A stretch of 64,000 nt of DNA from Rhodospirillales bacterium (GCA_020638295.1 JACKIU010000002.1:62001-126000), one strand, 5' to 3'. Positions 34,876 to 43,857 are shown, counted from the stretch's first letter. The notes: generated by a model from the sequence alone, not told the origin. Numbers and translations are program-made.

Positions 34876-35391
34876 TTAGAGTTTTTTATCATCATAACGC
34901 CCTTCGCAATAGTTATGGTAAAAAATGTTTCTCGTGTCGCCACGATGAACCAAAGAAAACCAGTCCCCAACGATAAAACAGGACAAAGATATTTTTTCCT
35001 CCAAAGCAGTCGGCGAAATACTCGGGAAAGGCGTAACCAAAGAAGGGCAGCTTTCTTCCTTCCCCTCTTCCTTATTGAACTGGTGAATAATGACTCCATT
35101 ATCAAAATCATAAATGTTTCTTTGAGAAACAAAATCGTCCTCACCGATTTCTTCAATCAGCCTGCCTTTGGAAAAAATATATGTCTTGCCGTTATGAAAC
35201 GTCACATACCGCGAACCGTCTTTTTCCTGAACACGCTTGCCAACGACATACTCTTTCCATTCGATATCGACGACCGGTCTGGCCGCCGCCAACGCCTCCT
35301 GAGCATCCTCTAAAGACTGCGCATATGAAGGAAGAGTCAGTAGAAAAAGAACAAAGATTAACAAAAATGACCGTGCAAAATTATCCATCAT
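34876..35391 (-). CDS. secreted hypothetical protein with a nuoI-like 5' end
   Basis: 171-aa protein of no recognised family. Signal peptide: MMDNFARSFLLIFVLFLLTL followed by PSYAQ. The mature part is hydrophilic, with WKEYVVGKRVQEKDGSRYVTF and KTYIFSKGRLIEEIGEDD as notable stretches. The first residues and the DNA around them (about 23 of 31 bases) resemble the start of nuoI, 18 bases downstream. Base composition is AT-richer than the nuo genes, a hint of recent arrival. Starts one base after the stop of the small gene at 35393. Confidence 0.65.
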   Translation of the reverse strand: MMDNFARSFLLIFVLFLLTLPSYAQSLEDAQEALAAARPVVDIEWKEYVVGKRVQEKDGSRYVTFHNGKTYIFSKGRLIEEIGEDDFVSQRNIYDFDNGVIIHQFNKEEGKEESCPSLVTPFPSISPTALEEKISLSCFIVGDWFSLVHRGDTRNIFYHNYCEGRYDDKKL

Positions 35392-35392
35392 C

Positions 35393-35554
35393 CTAGTCTA
35401 ATTTCCAAATACTAATTTGTTTAGCTGCACGTTCCGTGCTTTCTCTCGCATTATCCTTATTTCCGTATAATAAAGCAGCACCAGCGACAGCTAGCGCCGT
35501 AAACAAAGCGACAATGCTCGCTCTTTTTTGTGTTTCATTTTCAAAAATTGACAT
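35393..35554 (-). CDS. small single-membrane-span protein
   Basis: 53-aa frame, ATG at 35554-35552, TAG at 35395-35393. Residues 1-12 are polar (MSIFENETQKRA), residues 13-30 form one hydrophobic helix (SIVALFTALAVAGAALLY), and the rest is charged (NKDNARESTERAAKQ). Family not recognised. It starts 11 bases after nuoH and ends one base before the secreted gene at 34876-35391, so the two form a coupled pair inserted between nuoH and nuoI. Confidence 0.5.
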   Translation of the reverse strand: MSIFENETQKRASIVALFTALAVAGAALLYGNKDNARESTERAAKQISIWKLD

Positions 35555-35565
35555 TCAACAAATCC

Positions 35566-36579
35566 CTACCCCGGCAACGCATCAAAGCTCAACAAAAGAC
35601 CGGCCGTCAACACCACCCAAACCAGCGTCAGCGGCAAAAACACCTTCCACCCCAGACGCATCAACTGGTCGTAACGAAAACGCGGCAAGGTCGCGCGCGC
35701 CCACAGGAACACAAACATAATCGCCATCGTCTTCACCGCAAACCAGATGATTCCCGGAACAAACGCCAGCGCCGTAAGCCCGAACGGTGGCAACCATCCA
35801 CCGAGGAACAACGTCGTGGTCATCGCGCTCATCAAAATCATCGCCGAATATTCGCCAAGAAAAAACAGCGCAAACGCCATCGCCGAATATTCCACCATAA
35901 ACCCGCCGGTAATTTCAGATTCACCTTCCGGCAAGTCAAACGGCGCACGGTTGGTTTCAGCCAAAATAGAAACAAGAAACACGATAAACATCGGAAACAA
36001 CAAGGCCTGCACCCACAACGGGCGATCCGCCAGCACGATCTCTTGCAAATTCAAGCTGCCCGTGCACAACAACACGCATACGATAATCAACCCCATCGAG
36101 ACTTCATAAGACACCATCTGCGACGCGCTACGCAGCCCGCCCAAAAAAGCATAGCGCGAATTCGAGGCCCATCCGGCCATAATCACGCCATACACAGTCA
36201 TGGATGAAACAGCAAACAAGTACAAAATCCCGACATTGATATTGGCCAGCACCCAGCCCTTATCAAACGGAATCACCGCCCAAGCCACCAGCGAGAGCGC
36301 AAACAACATCATCGGCGCCAGCAAGAACACCGGTCGGTTCGCCCCCGATGGAATAATCGTTTCCTTGGAAAACAGCTTCACCCCGTCGGCAATCGGTTGC
36401 AGTAACCCGAAAGGCCCGACCGTCATCGGCCCTTGCCGACGCTGCATCCCGCCCATCACTTTACGCTCGGCATAGGTGTAATACGCCACGGCCAACAGTA
36501 CGCCAACAATAACAACCAGCGTATAAAGCACCGTCCAGAAGGTCCACGAGACATAGGGATTTTGAAAAAGCTCAAGCAT
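35566..36579 (-). CDS. nuoH: NADH-quinone oxidoreductase subunit H
   Basis: Membrane subunit (337 aa) forming the quinone chamber with NuoB and NuoD. Signatures: YAERKVMGGMQRRQGP at about residues 36-51 and AETNRAPFDLPEGESEITGGF at about 207-227. Eight hydrophobic helices. Start is ATG at 36579. The gene upstream in the usual order, nuoG, is separated by two inserted genes. Confidence 0.97.
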   Translation of the reverse strand: MLELFQNPYVSWTFWTVLYTLVVIVGVLLAVAYYTYAERKVMGGMQRRQGPMTVGPFGLLQPIADGVKLFSKETIIPSGANRPVFLLAPMMLFALSLVAWAVIPFDKGWVLANINVGILYLFAVSSMTVYGVIMAGWASNSRYAFLGGLRSASQMVSYEVSMGLIIVCVLLCTGSLNLQEIVLADRPLWVQALLFPMFIVFLVSILAETNRAPFDLPEGESEITGGFMVEYSAMAFALFFLGEYSAMILMSAMTTTLFLGGWLPPFGLTALAFVPGIIWFAVKTMAIMFVFLWARATLPRFRYDQLMRLGWKVFLPLTLVWVVLTAGLLLSFDALPG

Positions 36580-36801
36580 AAAAAACGTGTGAATCAGCTA
36601 TTAATCTACCCGCCCAATCTGACGCCTTTACCCGCAAAAGTAAATGCTAAATTCGCCCTCATACACCGCTCAGTACATGAAAATAATCCGCAACAGACTG
36701 TGTGATTATTTCAAACCTTAAAGTTTTATTAACTTTTCCTCCCTACAATTTGCATAAGCCCCATAAAACCAAGGGGGATACGAGGGTATAAAGGCGCCAA
36801 A

Positions 36802-38031
36802 ATGGCAGATAAAATCGAAAAACGATCCATTCTTGACGATATTTTGGCGCAAGTAACCGTCACAGACGCCAATGGTAGAATCCACATCGATGCCTCAAGC
36901 CTGAAAAAAGATCCCGATAAAACCAGAAAAATACAAGAAGCTTTATCCGAAGAAGGACTGTACGTATCCAAAAGAACGGACGGCCGCGAACAACATCCAT
37001 ATTACAAGGACGGAGACCCTGGAAGTGTCACCTGCTTCGGACTCTTAATAAAGACCGACCCGACACAGGCCATACATCACATTGATAACGCTCTTAATGA
37101 CACTAACCTAAGCAAAAGAGATATTTTAAAACTACAAATAGCGCTGAATGCCTGCACAGATGATCCAAAAGAAAAAATCACAGTTGATGGCATTATCGGC
37201 CCGCAAACCGCCAACCGCCTTGCCGATCACCTCGCACGACAGATGATAAATCCGGACCCGAATAGCGCACTGGGCAAAGCCCTGCAACAACACGCCGATC
37301 CGACAAAACTCAAAGCCATCGGCTTGGAAGCCCAAAAACAAACTTCCCAGCGTTTCAATGATAGCGCCAAGCATGCGCATCATGATGAACATGAGCAAAC
37401 ATATAAACCTTCAAAACCTGAAGGAAGTAAAAATCTGGATACAAACTCAGGCAGCCTGACACTACAGGCCCCAATTGAAAACATGCGCATAACCAGTAGG
37501 CTTAAGCAAAGGTGGGACAAATCGCATCAGGGCGTCGATATGAACACCGAAAAAAGTGGCGATGCCAATATCGGCGAACCAATTTCAGCACCGGCAAGCG
37601 CTGTCGTAGCCTATGCTGGAAAAGCTGGAGGTTATGGAAATTTAATATCACTCTATCATGGACACGGCGTCTACACGCAATACGGCCATGTCCGCGGCAC
37701 AAATCACCTTTCGCGCGGACAGATTATACAATCTGGAGAAAACTTTGCCCAAATCGGCAATGCAGGAGGTGTCGATACCCACCTGCATTTCGAAGTCATC
37801 ATCGAGCGAGGAAATACGGGCTACGTGATTGATCCGCAAAAAGCGCTGGCTTCAGGCGTTGACCTTTACGATCCGAAAGTACAAGACAGACTGATCGCAG
37901 ATGCAAACAGTAAAATCACGAAAAACACGTCTGACGCTTTTGAAAACAGAGTCGCAAGCTTCGACGAACACCGCTACGACGCAACACTCATCGCATCGAA
38001 CACAACAGTCAACAAGCCACCGAGCGCCTAA
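36802..38031 (+). CDS. M23 family metallopeptidase without a signal peptide
   Basis: Zinc endopeptidase of the LytM/M23 type (409 aa), which would cut peptidoglycan cross-links. The catalytic domain spans about residues 220-350: zinc-ligand HQGVD (His242, Asp246), YGHV, and THLHFE (His327, His329) are intact. A peptidoglycan-binding-like repeat (LQIALNACTDD, then VDGIIGPQTANRLADHL) lies at about residues 112-145. No signal peptide or membrane segment can be seen. The start (ATG at 36802) is preceded by AAAGG. It runs against the nuo operon and its stop overlaps the MazG-like gene's stop. Confidence 0.85.
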   Translation: MADKIEKRSILDDILAQVTVTDANGRIHIDASSLKKDPDKTRKIQEALSEEGLYVSKRTDGREQHPYYKDGDPGSVTCFGLLIKTDPTQAIHHIDNALNDTNLSKRDILKLQIALNACTDDPKEKITVDGIIGPQTANRLADHLARQMINPDPNSALGKALQQHADPTKLKAIGLEAQKQTSQRFNDSAKHAHHDEHEQTYKPSKPEGSKNLDTNSGSLTLQAPIENMRITSRLKQRWDKSHQGVDMNTEKSGDANIGEPISAPASAVVAYAGKAGGYGNLISLYHGHGVYTQYGHVRGTNHLSRGQIIQSGENFAQIGNAGGVDTHLHFEVIIERGNTGYVIDPQKALASGVDLYDPKVQDRLIADANSKITKNTSDAFENRVASFDEHRYDATLIASNTTVNKPPSA

Positions 38032-38432
38032 GCCGCTTCGTCTTTGCCTTCAATAAACTGTGCAATATCGGGTTTGAAATAATTCGGCCCCTTAAGAATC
38101 TTGCCGTCTTCTTCGCGCACGATCGGTTTGCCATCTTCGCCCAGCTTACTCATGTTTGAACGCTGCACCTCTTCAAAGGCCGCCATCTTTACCGGGTGCA
38201 GACCAAACGACAAATACGCTCCATCCAGCACATATTGAATATCGGTCAGCGCATCCAGAACCTCAACAAGGTTTCCTTCCGCCAAGGCTTCCTGCAATTC
38301 TTCAATCTCTTCGGCCAGCAAATTCACCCGCAGCGCATTGGTCTTCGCATCCGAAATATCCGGCGCATCCTTCACCGGCAACCCGTAGGTTTCATGAAAA
38401 ATCTGCACCTGCTCTAATGTTGTCTTGCTCAT
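38028..38432 (-). CDS. MazG / PRA-PH family nucleotide pyrophosphohydrolase
   Basis: 134-aa all-alpha NTP pyrophosphohydrolase-like protein. The metal-binding pattern EExxE (LAEEIEELQEALAEG, about residues 39-53) with a downstream ExxD (LVEVLDALTDIQYVLDGA) is the family motif. It probably hydrolyses a nucleoside triphosphate to the monophosphate; the substrate cannot be read from sequence. It starts on the last base of the nuoG stop (TAATG), so it is read with nuoG, and it converges on the M23 gene. Confidence 0.8.
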   Translation of the reverse strand: MSKTTLEQVQIFHETYGLPVKDAPDISDAKTNALRVNLLAEEIEELQEALAEGNLVEVLDALTDIQYVLDGAYLSFGLHPVKMAAFEEVQRSNMSKLGEDGKPIVREEDGKILKGPNYFKPDIAQFIEGKDEAA

Positions 38433-40513
38433 TACTCCGCCGCCTCCAACATTTCTTCAGGTTGGGCAAACGACTGCGCACACGCCCGCATGGTATCAGA
38501 GGCCCGGCAGATCGCATTCGTCATGTAATAATTGCGCACTGGGTTGGTAAACGGCGCCTGATCCGCCGCACCCTTGATCCCAAACACGCCCCAGAGTCCC
38601 GGCGCGATAGAATCGGCCACCGCCAGATGCTTAAACTCATCAAAAATCCGGTCCCGCAATTCCATCTGCGTATTATATGGCAATGTCTGGCCAAGCGCCT
38701 CAGACACCGCCCGCAAAATCTTCCAATCCTCTTTCGCCTCACCCGGCGGGAACGCGGCGCGGCGCGCATACTGCACCCGCCCTTCCGTATTCATATAAAT
38801 GCCGTCTTTCTCGGTATAGGCCGCCCCCGGCAAAATCACATCGGCGCGGCTCGCCCCATGATCGCCGTGATGCCCCTGATAAATCACAAAAGTTTTCCAG
38901 CCAATCTGCGCACGTGCGTCAAATTCATCCGCACCCAACATATACAGCGCCTTGATCGAACCGTCTTTTGTCCCTTCAACGATCCCGGCAAAATCCTTAC
39001 CACCTATTTGCGGAACAAACCCGACATCCAGCGCCCCAACGCGAGAAGCAGCACGATGCAAAACGTTAAATCCGTTCCAATCTTTCTTAACTACACCTAA
39101 TTTTTCCGCAAATGCATACAGCTCATGATGAAGGGCCTCACCGTCGACGCGCTCAAACACACCGGAACCGATGATGACCATCGGCTTTTGCGCATCCTTG
39201 AACAACTTGGCAAAACCGCTCTTGGCCTTCATGAACTTTTCAAGGTCCGCAGGACCCTCACCTAAATGCTCATAATCATAGGTCAACGCCGCCTGTCCAC
39301 CGATCAACCCGACCTTCACCCGGCGTTCAAACTGCGCCTTGCGAATACGCGCATTGATCATCGTCGCCTCATACCGCGGATTGGTCCCGATCAGCAAAAT
39401 CGCATCGGCTTCATCGATTCCCGCAATCGTCGAATTAAACAAATACCCGGCCCGGTTCGACGGATCGAACTGCGCCCCGTCTGTGCGGCAATCCATATTC
39501 GGACTGCCCAGTTTTTCCAGCAAATCCTTCAGCGCGACAATCGATTCAACCTCGGCCAGATCGCCGACCAGCCCGGCAATTTGCTCGCCTTTCAAACCAG
39601 ACAACTTCCCGGAAATATATTGAAAAGCCTCCTCCCAACGCGCTTCTCGCAACTTATTATTCTTTTCGTTGCGGATATACGGCCGATCCAGCCGTCCATT
39701 GCCAAGTCCGTCATAAGAAAAACGGCTGCGATCGGAAATCCATTCCTCATTCACATCCTCATGCAAACGCGGCAAAATCCGCATCACCTCACGCCCGCGC
39801 ACATCGACGCGAATGTTCGAGCCTACCGCGTCATGCACATCAACCGTCTCGATCTTTTTCAACTCCCACGGGCGAGCCTTAAACGCATACGGCTTGGAAG
39901 TCAGTGCCCCGACCGGGCAAATATCAATCAAATTCCCCGACAATTCAGTCTTAACCAATTCATCGACAAATGTGCCGATCTCGGCATCTTCCCCGCGGTT
40001 CAACTGTCCCAGAATCGGCGTCCCTGCAATTTCCTCGGCAAACCGTACACAGCGCGTACAATTTATACAGCGCGTCATCACCGTCTTGATGAGCGGCCCC
40101 AGCTCTTTATCCGCCACGGCGCGCTTATTCTCGGCAAAACGCGAACGGTCAAACCCGTACCCCACAGCTTGGTCCTGCAAGTCGCATTCCCCGCCCTGAT
40201 CGCAAATCGGACAATCCAGCGGGTGATTGATCAGCATCATCTCCATCACGCCCTTACGCGCCTTTTTCACCATCGGGGAATCAGTATGCACAACCATGTC
40301 CTGACCGCAGGCCATCGCACACGAGGCCACAGGTTTCGGCGGCCCGCCCTCAACCTCGACAAGGCACATTCGGCAATTCGCAGGCACCGAAAGCTTGTCG
40401 TGATAGCAAAAGCGCGGCACCTCAATGCCCAACTGTTCCGCCGCCTGCAAGATGCTTGTCCCGCGTTCGACTTCGATTTCCATGTCGTTAATGGTGAGTT
40501 TAACTGTGGCCAT
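38432..40513 (-). CDS. nuoG: NADH-quinone oxidoreductase subunit G
   Basis: Largest peripheral-arm subunit (693 aa). N-terminal [2Fe-2S] ferredoxin domain (CYHDKL, CRMCLVEVE) followed by the His-Cys cluster HPLDCPICDQGGECDLQDQ at about residues 92-110, a [4Fe-4S] domain (CINCTRCVRF, ICPVGALTSKP), and a molybdopterin-oxidoreductase-like domain. Start placed at the ATG at 40513 (MATVKLTIND). Between this gene and nuoF lie purSL, purQ and two hypothetical genes, so nuoG probably has its own promoter in the 40514-40713 interval. Confidence 0.97.
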   Translation of the reverse strand: MATVKLTINDMEIEVERGTSILQAAEQLGIEVPRFCYHDKLSVPANCRMCLVEVEGGPPKPVASCAMACGQDMVVHTDSPMVKKARKGVMEMMLINHPLDCPICDQGGECDLQDQAVGYGFDRSRFAENKRAVADKELGPLIKTVMTRCINCTRCVRFAEEIAGTPILGQLNRGEDAEIGTFVDELVKTELSGNLIDICPVGALTSKPYAFKARPWELKKIETVDVHDAVGSNIRVDVRGREVMRILPRLHEDVNEEWISDRSRFSYDGLGNGRLDRPYIRNEKNNKLREARWEEAFQYISGKLSGLKGEQIAGLVGDLAEVESIVALKDLLEKLGSPNMDCRTDGAQFDPSNRAGYLFNSTIAGIDEADAILLIGTNPRYEATMINARIRKAQFERRVKVGLIGGQAALTYDYEHLGEGPADLEKFMKAKSGFAKLFKDAQKPMVIIGSGVFERVDGEALHHELYAFAEKLGVVKKDWNGFNVLHRAASRVGALDVGFVPQIGGKDFAGIVEGTKDGSIKALYMLGADEFDARAQIGWKTFVIYQGHHGDHGASRADVILPGAAYTEKDGIYMNTEGRVQYARRAAFPPGEAKEDWKILRAVSEALGQTLPYNTQMELRDRIFDEFKHLAVADSIAPGLWGVFGIKGAADQAPFTNPVRNYYMTNAICRASDTMRACAQSFAQPEEMLEAAE

Positions 40514-40617
40514 GTCGTTTTGTTTCTGTAGAAGTGTATTGAATTCTTCGGTCTGTTCCTGTTTAATCTGCGCGAAAGCCAAGATCAACAGTTAAAATAA
40601 GCAATTAGTCGTTTGAA

Positions 40618-40697
40618 TTTTACTTTTGCAGTAGGCGCAAACGACGACAAGTACAAGAGCTACTTGAGGAGTGCAGCAACGCACTGCAAAAGTAAAA
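40618..40697 (+). promoter_or_regulatory. structured leader of purSL with a perfect 15-bp inverted repeat
   Basis: TTTTACTTTTGCAGT at 40618-40632 is exactly reverse-complemented at 40683-40697. The 50-nt interval contains two smaller stems, CAAGTA/TACTTG and GTGC/GCAC. The right arm runs into the AAAAGGA before the purSL ATG at 40714, so the fold could hide the ribosome binding site. An RNA or operator-type control of purine synthesis is plausible; no known riboswitch class was recognised. Confidence 0.6.
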
Positions 40698-40713
40698 GGA
40701 CACGATTAAATAT

Positions 40714-43700
40714 ATGACCACGCGTATCGAAGTTCTAGCCTCACCGGAAGATGGCCGTGCAAAAACACTGGAAAAAACCTTAAAACGCCAAGGCAAGACC
40801 GCCCAAGTGCGCGTCGTCGATGTTTACACCAGCCAGCACCCCGCCGCCGCCAATGACGGCTTCGAATCCAGCCTTGCCAATCCCGTGACGCAAACCATTG
40901 TTCCCTTGTCATCCCGGCAAAAGCCGGGATCTTCTGACGAAAAAGAAAAAGATTCCGGCGTTCGCCGGAAGGACGACTATGGGCTGAATTTCGACTGGGC
41001 CTTGGAAATCGGCTTCCTGCCCGGCGTTACCGATAATGTCGGCCACACGGCAGAGGAGCTTCTTTCCCTTACCCGTCATTCCGGCGCAGGCCGGAATCCA
41101 TCGAAAGATCAAGCCGAATGGATCCCGGAACAAGTCCGGGACGACAAAAGTGCTGTATATTCTTCCAAACTGTACCTGATCAAAGGCGATCTTGAACGAA
41201 GCGACATCGAAGCTTTATCTCAAAGCCTCGCCAACACACTCATCCAACGCACCACGATCAAATCCGCCGCCGACTTCAAAACAGACGGTGGTATGGAGAC
41301 GATTGTGCCCAAAGTCGCTCTACGTGCTCAAGACATAGAGTGCGCAAAAAAAATAGACTTAAACAATCTTTCAGACGACGAACTGATGGAAATCAGCCAA
41401 AAGGGCATTAGGGACACAGCCGGGTTTTATCGCGGCCCGCTCGGCCTTCCTCTGGTTTATATGAAAGCCATACAAGAGCATTATAACGACAAAACCATTA
41501 CAGACATTGAGCTTGAAACCATCGCCCAGACATGGTCGGAGCATTGCAAACACACCATCTTCGCCTCCCCCATCGATAATGTCAGCGAGGGACTATACAA
41601 AGGCTATATCAAACGCGCTACCAAGGAAATCCGCGAGCTCAAGGGCGAAAACGACATTTGCGTCTCGGTCTTTTCCGATAACGCGGGCGGCATTATTTTC
41701 GATGAGAACTACCTCATCACCGACAAAGTTGAAACACACAACTCCCCGTCCGCTCTCGACCCGTTCGGCGGCGCAATTACCGGCATCGTCGGCGTCAACC
41801 GCGACTGCATCGGCTTTGGCCAGGGCGCAAAACCGGTGATCAACCGTTACGGCTTCTGCCTCGCCGACCCGCGCACATCGCCAGAATACTACCGTGATAA
41901 AAACTGCACCATTCCCGTGCTTTCGCCCGAAACCATTATGAAAGGCGTAATCGACGGCGTTGAGGCAGGAGGCAATCAATCCGGCATTCCTACTCCGCAA
42001 GGTTTTGTCACCTTTGATGACCGCTTCGTTGGCAAACCGCTGGTCTTTGTCGGCACCATCGGTCTCATCCCGCGCGAGATTAACGGCAAACCCGGCCACG
42101 TTAAAAAGGCCAATCCGGGGGATAAAATCGTTGTCGCCGGTGGCCGCGTCGGGCGCGACGGCATCCACGGCGCTACATTTTCTTCTGTGGCGCTCGATGA
42201 AGGCTCCCCGGCCACCGCCGTCCAAATTGGCGATCCGATCACCCAAAAGAAAATGTCCGACGCCATTATCAAGGAAATTCGCGGATATGGCTGGTATTCC
42301 GCCATCACCGACAACGGCGCAGGCGGCATGAGTTCCTCCATCGGTGAAATGGCTGAAAGCTCTGGCGGCTTCCATGTTGAACTGGACAAGGTCCCGCTGA
42401 AATACCCCGGTATGGCCCCATGGGAAATCTGGATCTCCGAGTCGCAGGAACGGATGACCATGGCCGTGCCCGAAGAAAATGTCGAAAAACTCATCGCGCA
42501 CTTCGCCAAACGCGGTGTCGAAGCCACCGTTGTAGGCACCTACACCGATACAGGCCGCGCTCACATCACATGGCACGGCGAAACCATCATGGATATGGAG
42601 ATGGACTTCCTCCATGACGGCAACCCTGAAACACCGCTTAAAACCACCTTTACCAGAGGCGGCGAGGCAGAACCAGATGTGAACGAACCCGCAGACCACA
42701 CCCAAACGCTGCTCGATCTGCTGGGCCGCCTGAATATCTGCTCGAAAGAATTCATCTCCACCCAATATGACCATAACGTCCAAGGCTCCGCCGTCATGGG
42801 ACCACTGCAAGGCCCGGGCCGCGTCTACGCCGAAACTTCCATCACCCGCCCCTTGCTGAGCAGCAATAAAGGCGTTGTTCTGTCCCAGGGCCTCTTCCCG
42901 CGCTACAGCGATATCGACACTGCCGCCATGGCCGCCGCTGGGCTGGACTTGGCCGTACGCAACGCCGTCGCCGCCGGGGTCGATCTGAACCAACTCGCCC
43001 TGCTCGACAATTTCTGCTGGTGCAGCTCGGATGAACCCGAACGCTTGGGCCAGCTCAAACGCGCCGTCGAAACCATCTACGACATGGCCGTGAAATACGA
43101 AACCCCGTTCATTTCCGGCAAGGATAGCATGTTCAACGACTTCAAAGGTTTTGATGCTGACGGTCAACCCGTCAAAATCTCCGCCCCGCCGACCTTGCTG
43201 GTGTCTTCTATCGGCGTCATCCCTGATGTGGAACGCTCCATCGATTTGGCCCCCAAAGCCGTCGGCGATCTGGTCTACTTGCTCGGAGCCACGAAAGACG
43301 AATGTGGAGCATCTGAATATTACGACCATCTCGGCCATCTCGGCAACAACGTACCCGAAACCGACAGCCACCAGAACTTACGCCTGTATAGACTCTATGG
43401 CCGCGCTGCCCGCGACCGCCTGATCGCATCCGCCTACGCACTGAACTATGGCGGCCTTGGCATGGCTTTGGCCAAAAAAGCCATCGCCGCTCAAATGGGC
43501 ATGGATATTGATTTAAGTTCTCTGTGTCATTGTCATTCCGACCGAAGCGACAGCGAAGTGGAGGAATCTTTCCAGCCATCGAATGGAAAAGATCCCTCGA
43601 CTGCGCAGCAAAGCTGCTCCGCTCGGGATGACACATTAAGAACGGATAAGCTTTTATACTCAGAGAGTACCGGCCGCATTCTCGTCACCATCGCCCCACA

Positions 43701-43857
43701 GGACAAAGCCGCCTTTGAGAAAAACTTCAAAGGCTACGAGCATTGCACGATGATCGGCCACATTGCCTACGGCAATAAACTCAATATAAAGAATATATTA
43801 GAAGTTGAACTTAATAAATTAGATGAAGTATATAAACGAACTCTAGAGGATTATTAA
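40714..43857 (+). CDS. purL: phosphoribosylformylglycinamidine synthase PurSL (fused), with three inserted palindromic elements
   Basis: Formylglycinamidine ribonucleotide synthase of purine synthesis (1047 aa). A PurS-like part at the N-terminus (TTRIEVLASPEDGRAKTL; the family's FDWALEIGFLPGVTDNVG and VYSSKLYLIKGDL are also present) is joined to PurL (TWSEHCKHTIF, ETHNSPSALDPFGGA, AGGRVGRDGIHGATFSS). The usual length of such fusions is about 960, and the excess is explained by three palindromic elements translated in frame at about residues 65-88, 121-144 and 940-973. They begin with LSSRQKPGSS, TRHSGAGRNPS and CHSDRSDSEVEES. All sit between conserved blocks and none introduces a stop. The gene is followed by purQ. 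Confidence 0.93.
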   Translation: MTTRIEVLASPEDGRAKTLEKTLKRQGKTAQVRVVDVYTSQHPAAANDGFESSLANPVTQTIVPLSSRQKPGSSDEKEKDSGVRRKDDYGLNFDWALEIGFLPGVTDNVGHTAEELLSLTRHSGAGRNPSKDQAEWIPEQVRDDKSAVYSSKLYLIKGDLERSDIEALSQSLANTLIQRTTIKSAADFKTDGGMETIVPKVALRAQDIECAKKIDLNNLSDDELMEISQKGIRDTAGFYRGPLGLPLVYMKAIQEHYNDKTITDIELETIAQTWSEHCKHTIFASPIDNVSEGLYKGYIKRATKEIRELKGENDICVSVFSDNAGGIIFDENYLITDKVETHNSPSALDPFGGAITGIVGVNRDCIGFGQGAKPVINRYGFCLADPRTSPEYYRDKNCTIPVLSPETIMKGVIDGVEAGGNQSGIPTPQGFVTFDDRFVGKPLVFVGTIGLIPREINGKPGHVKKANPGDKIVVAGGRVGRDGIHGATFSSVALDEGSPATAVQIGDPITQKKMSDAIIKEIRGYGWYSAITDNGAGGMSSSIGEMAESSGGFHVELDKVPLKYPGMAPWEIWISESQERMTMAVPEENVEKLIAHFAKRGVEATVVGTYTDTGRAHITWHGETIMDMEMDFLHDGNPETPLKTTFTRGGEAEPDVNEPADHTQTLLDLLGRLNICSKEFISTQYDHNVQGSAVMGPLQGPGRVYAETSITRPLLSSNKGVVLSQGLFPRYSDIDTAAMAAAGLDLAVRNAVAAGVDLNQLALLDNFCWCSSDEPERLGQLKRAVETIYDMAVKYETPFISGKDSMFNDFKGFDADGQPVKISAPPTLLVSSIGVIPDVERSIDLAPKAVGDLVYLLGATKDECGASEYYDHLGHLGNNVPETDSHQNLRLYRLYGRAARDRLIASAYALNYGGLGMALAKKAIAAQMGMDIDLSSLCHCHSDRSDSEVEESFQPSNGKDPSTAQQSCSARDDTLRTDKLLYSESTGRILVTIAPQDKAAFEKNFKGYEHCTMIGHIAYGNKLNIKNILEVELNKLDEVYKRTLEDY
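40908..40977. repeat. palindromic element A inside purSL
   Basis: Starts GTCATCCCGGC, ends GGACGAC, with stems CCCGGCAAAAGCCGGG and TTCCGGCGTTCGCCGGAA. Translated in frame, without stops, between the conserved PurS-like NPVTQ and the FDWALE block. Confidence 0.9.
41075..41145. repeat. palindromic element B inside purSL
   Basis: Starts GTCATTCCGGC, ends in GGGACGAC, with stems TTCCGGCGCAGGCCGGAA and TCCCGGAACAAGTCCGGGA. Same type as element A. It separates TAEELLSL from VYSSKLYLI. Confidence 0.9.
43532..43632. repeat. palindromic element C inside purSL
   Basis: Starts GTCATTCCGACCGAAGCG, ends GCTCGGGATGAC, with an inner AAAGATCCCTCGA stretch. Belongs to the CGAGGGATCTTT type seen at 34276 and 52551. 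Translated between DIDLSSL and the final PurL block RILVTIAP. Confidence 0.9.

Noticed and set aside
38156..40531. Long plus-strand frames opposite nuoG
   Set aside because: Antisense shadows of an unmistakable nuoG; no ribosome binding site or family.
41593..43371. 592-codon open frame on the minus strand opposite purSL
   Set aside because: It mirrors the codon bias of purSL on the other strand, has low-complexity composition and no family signature; purSL is certain.
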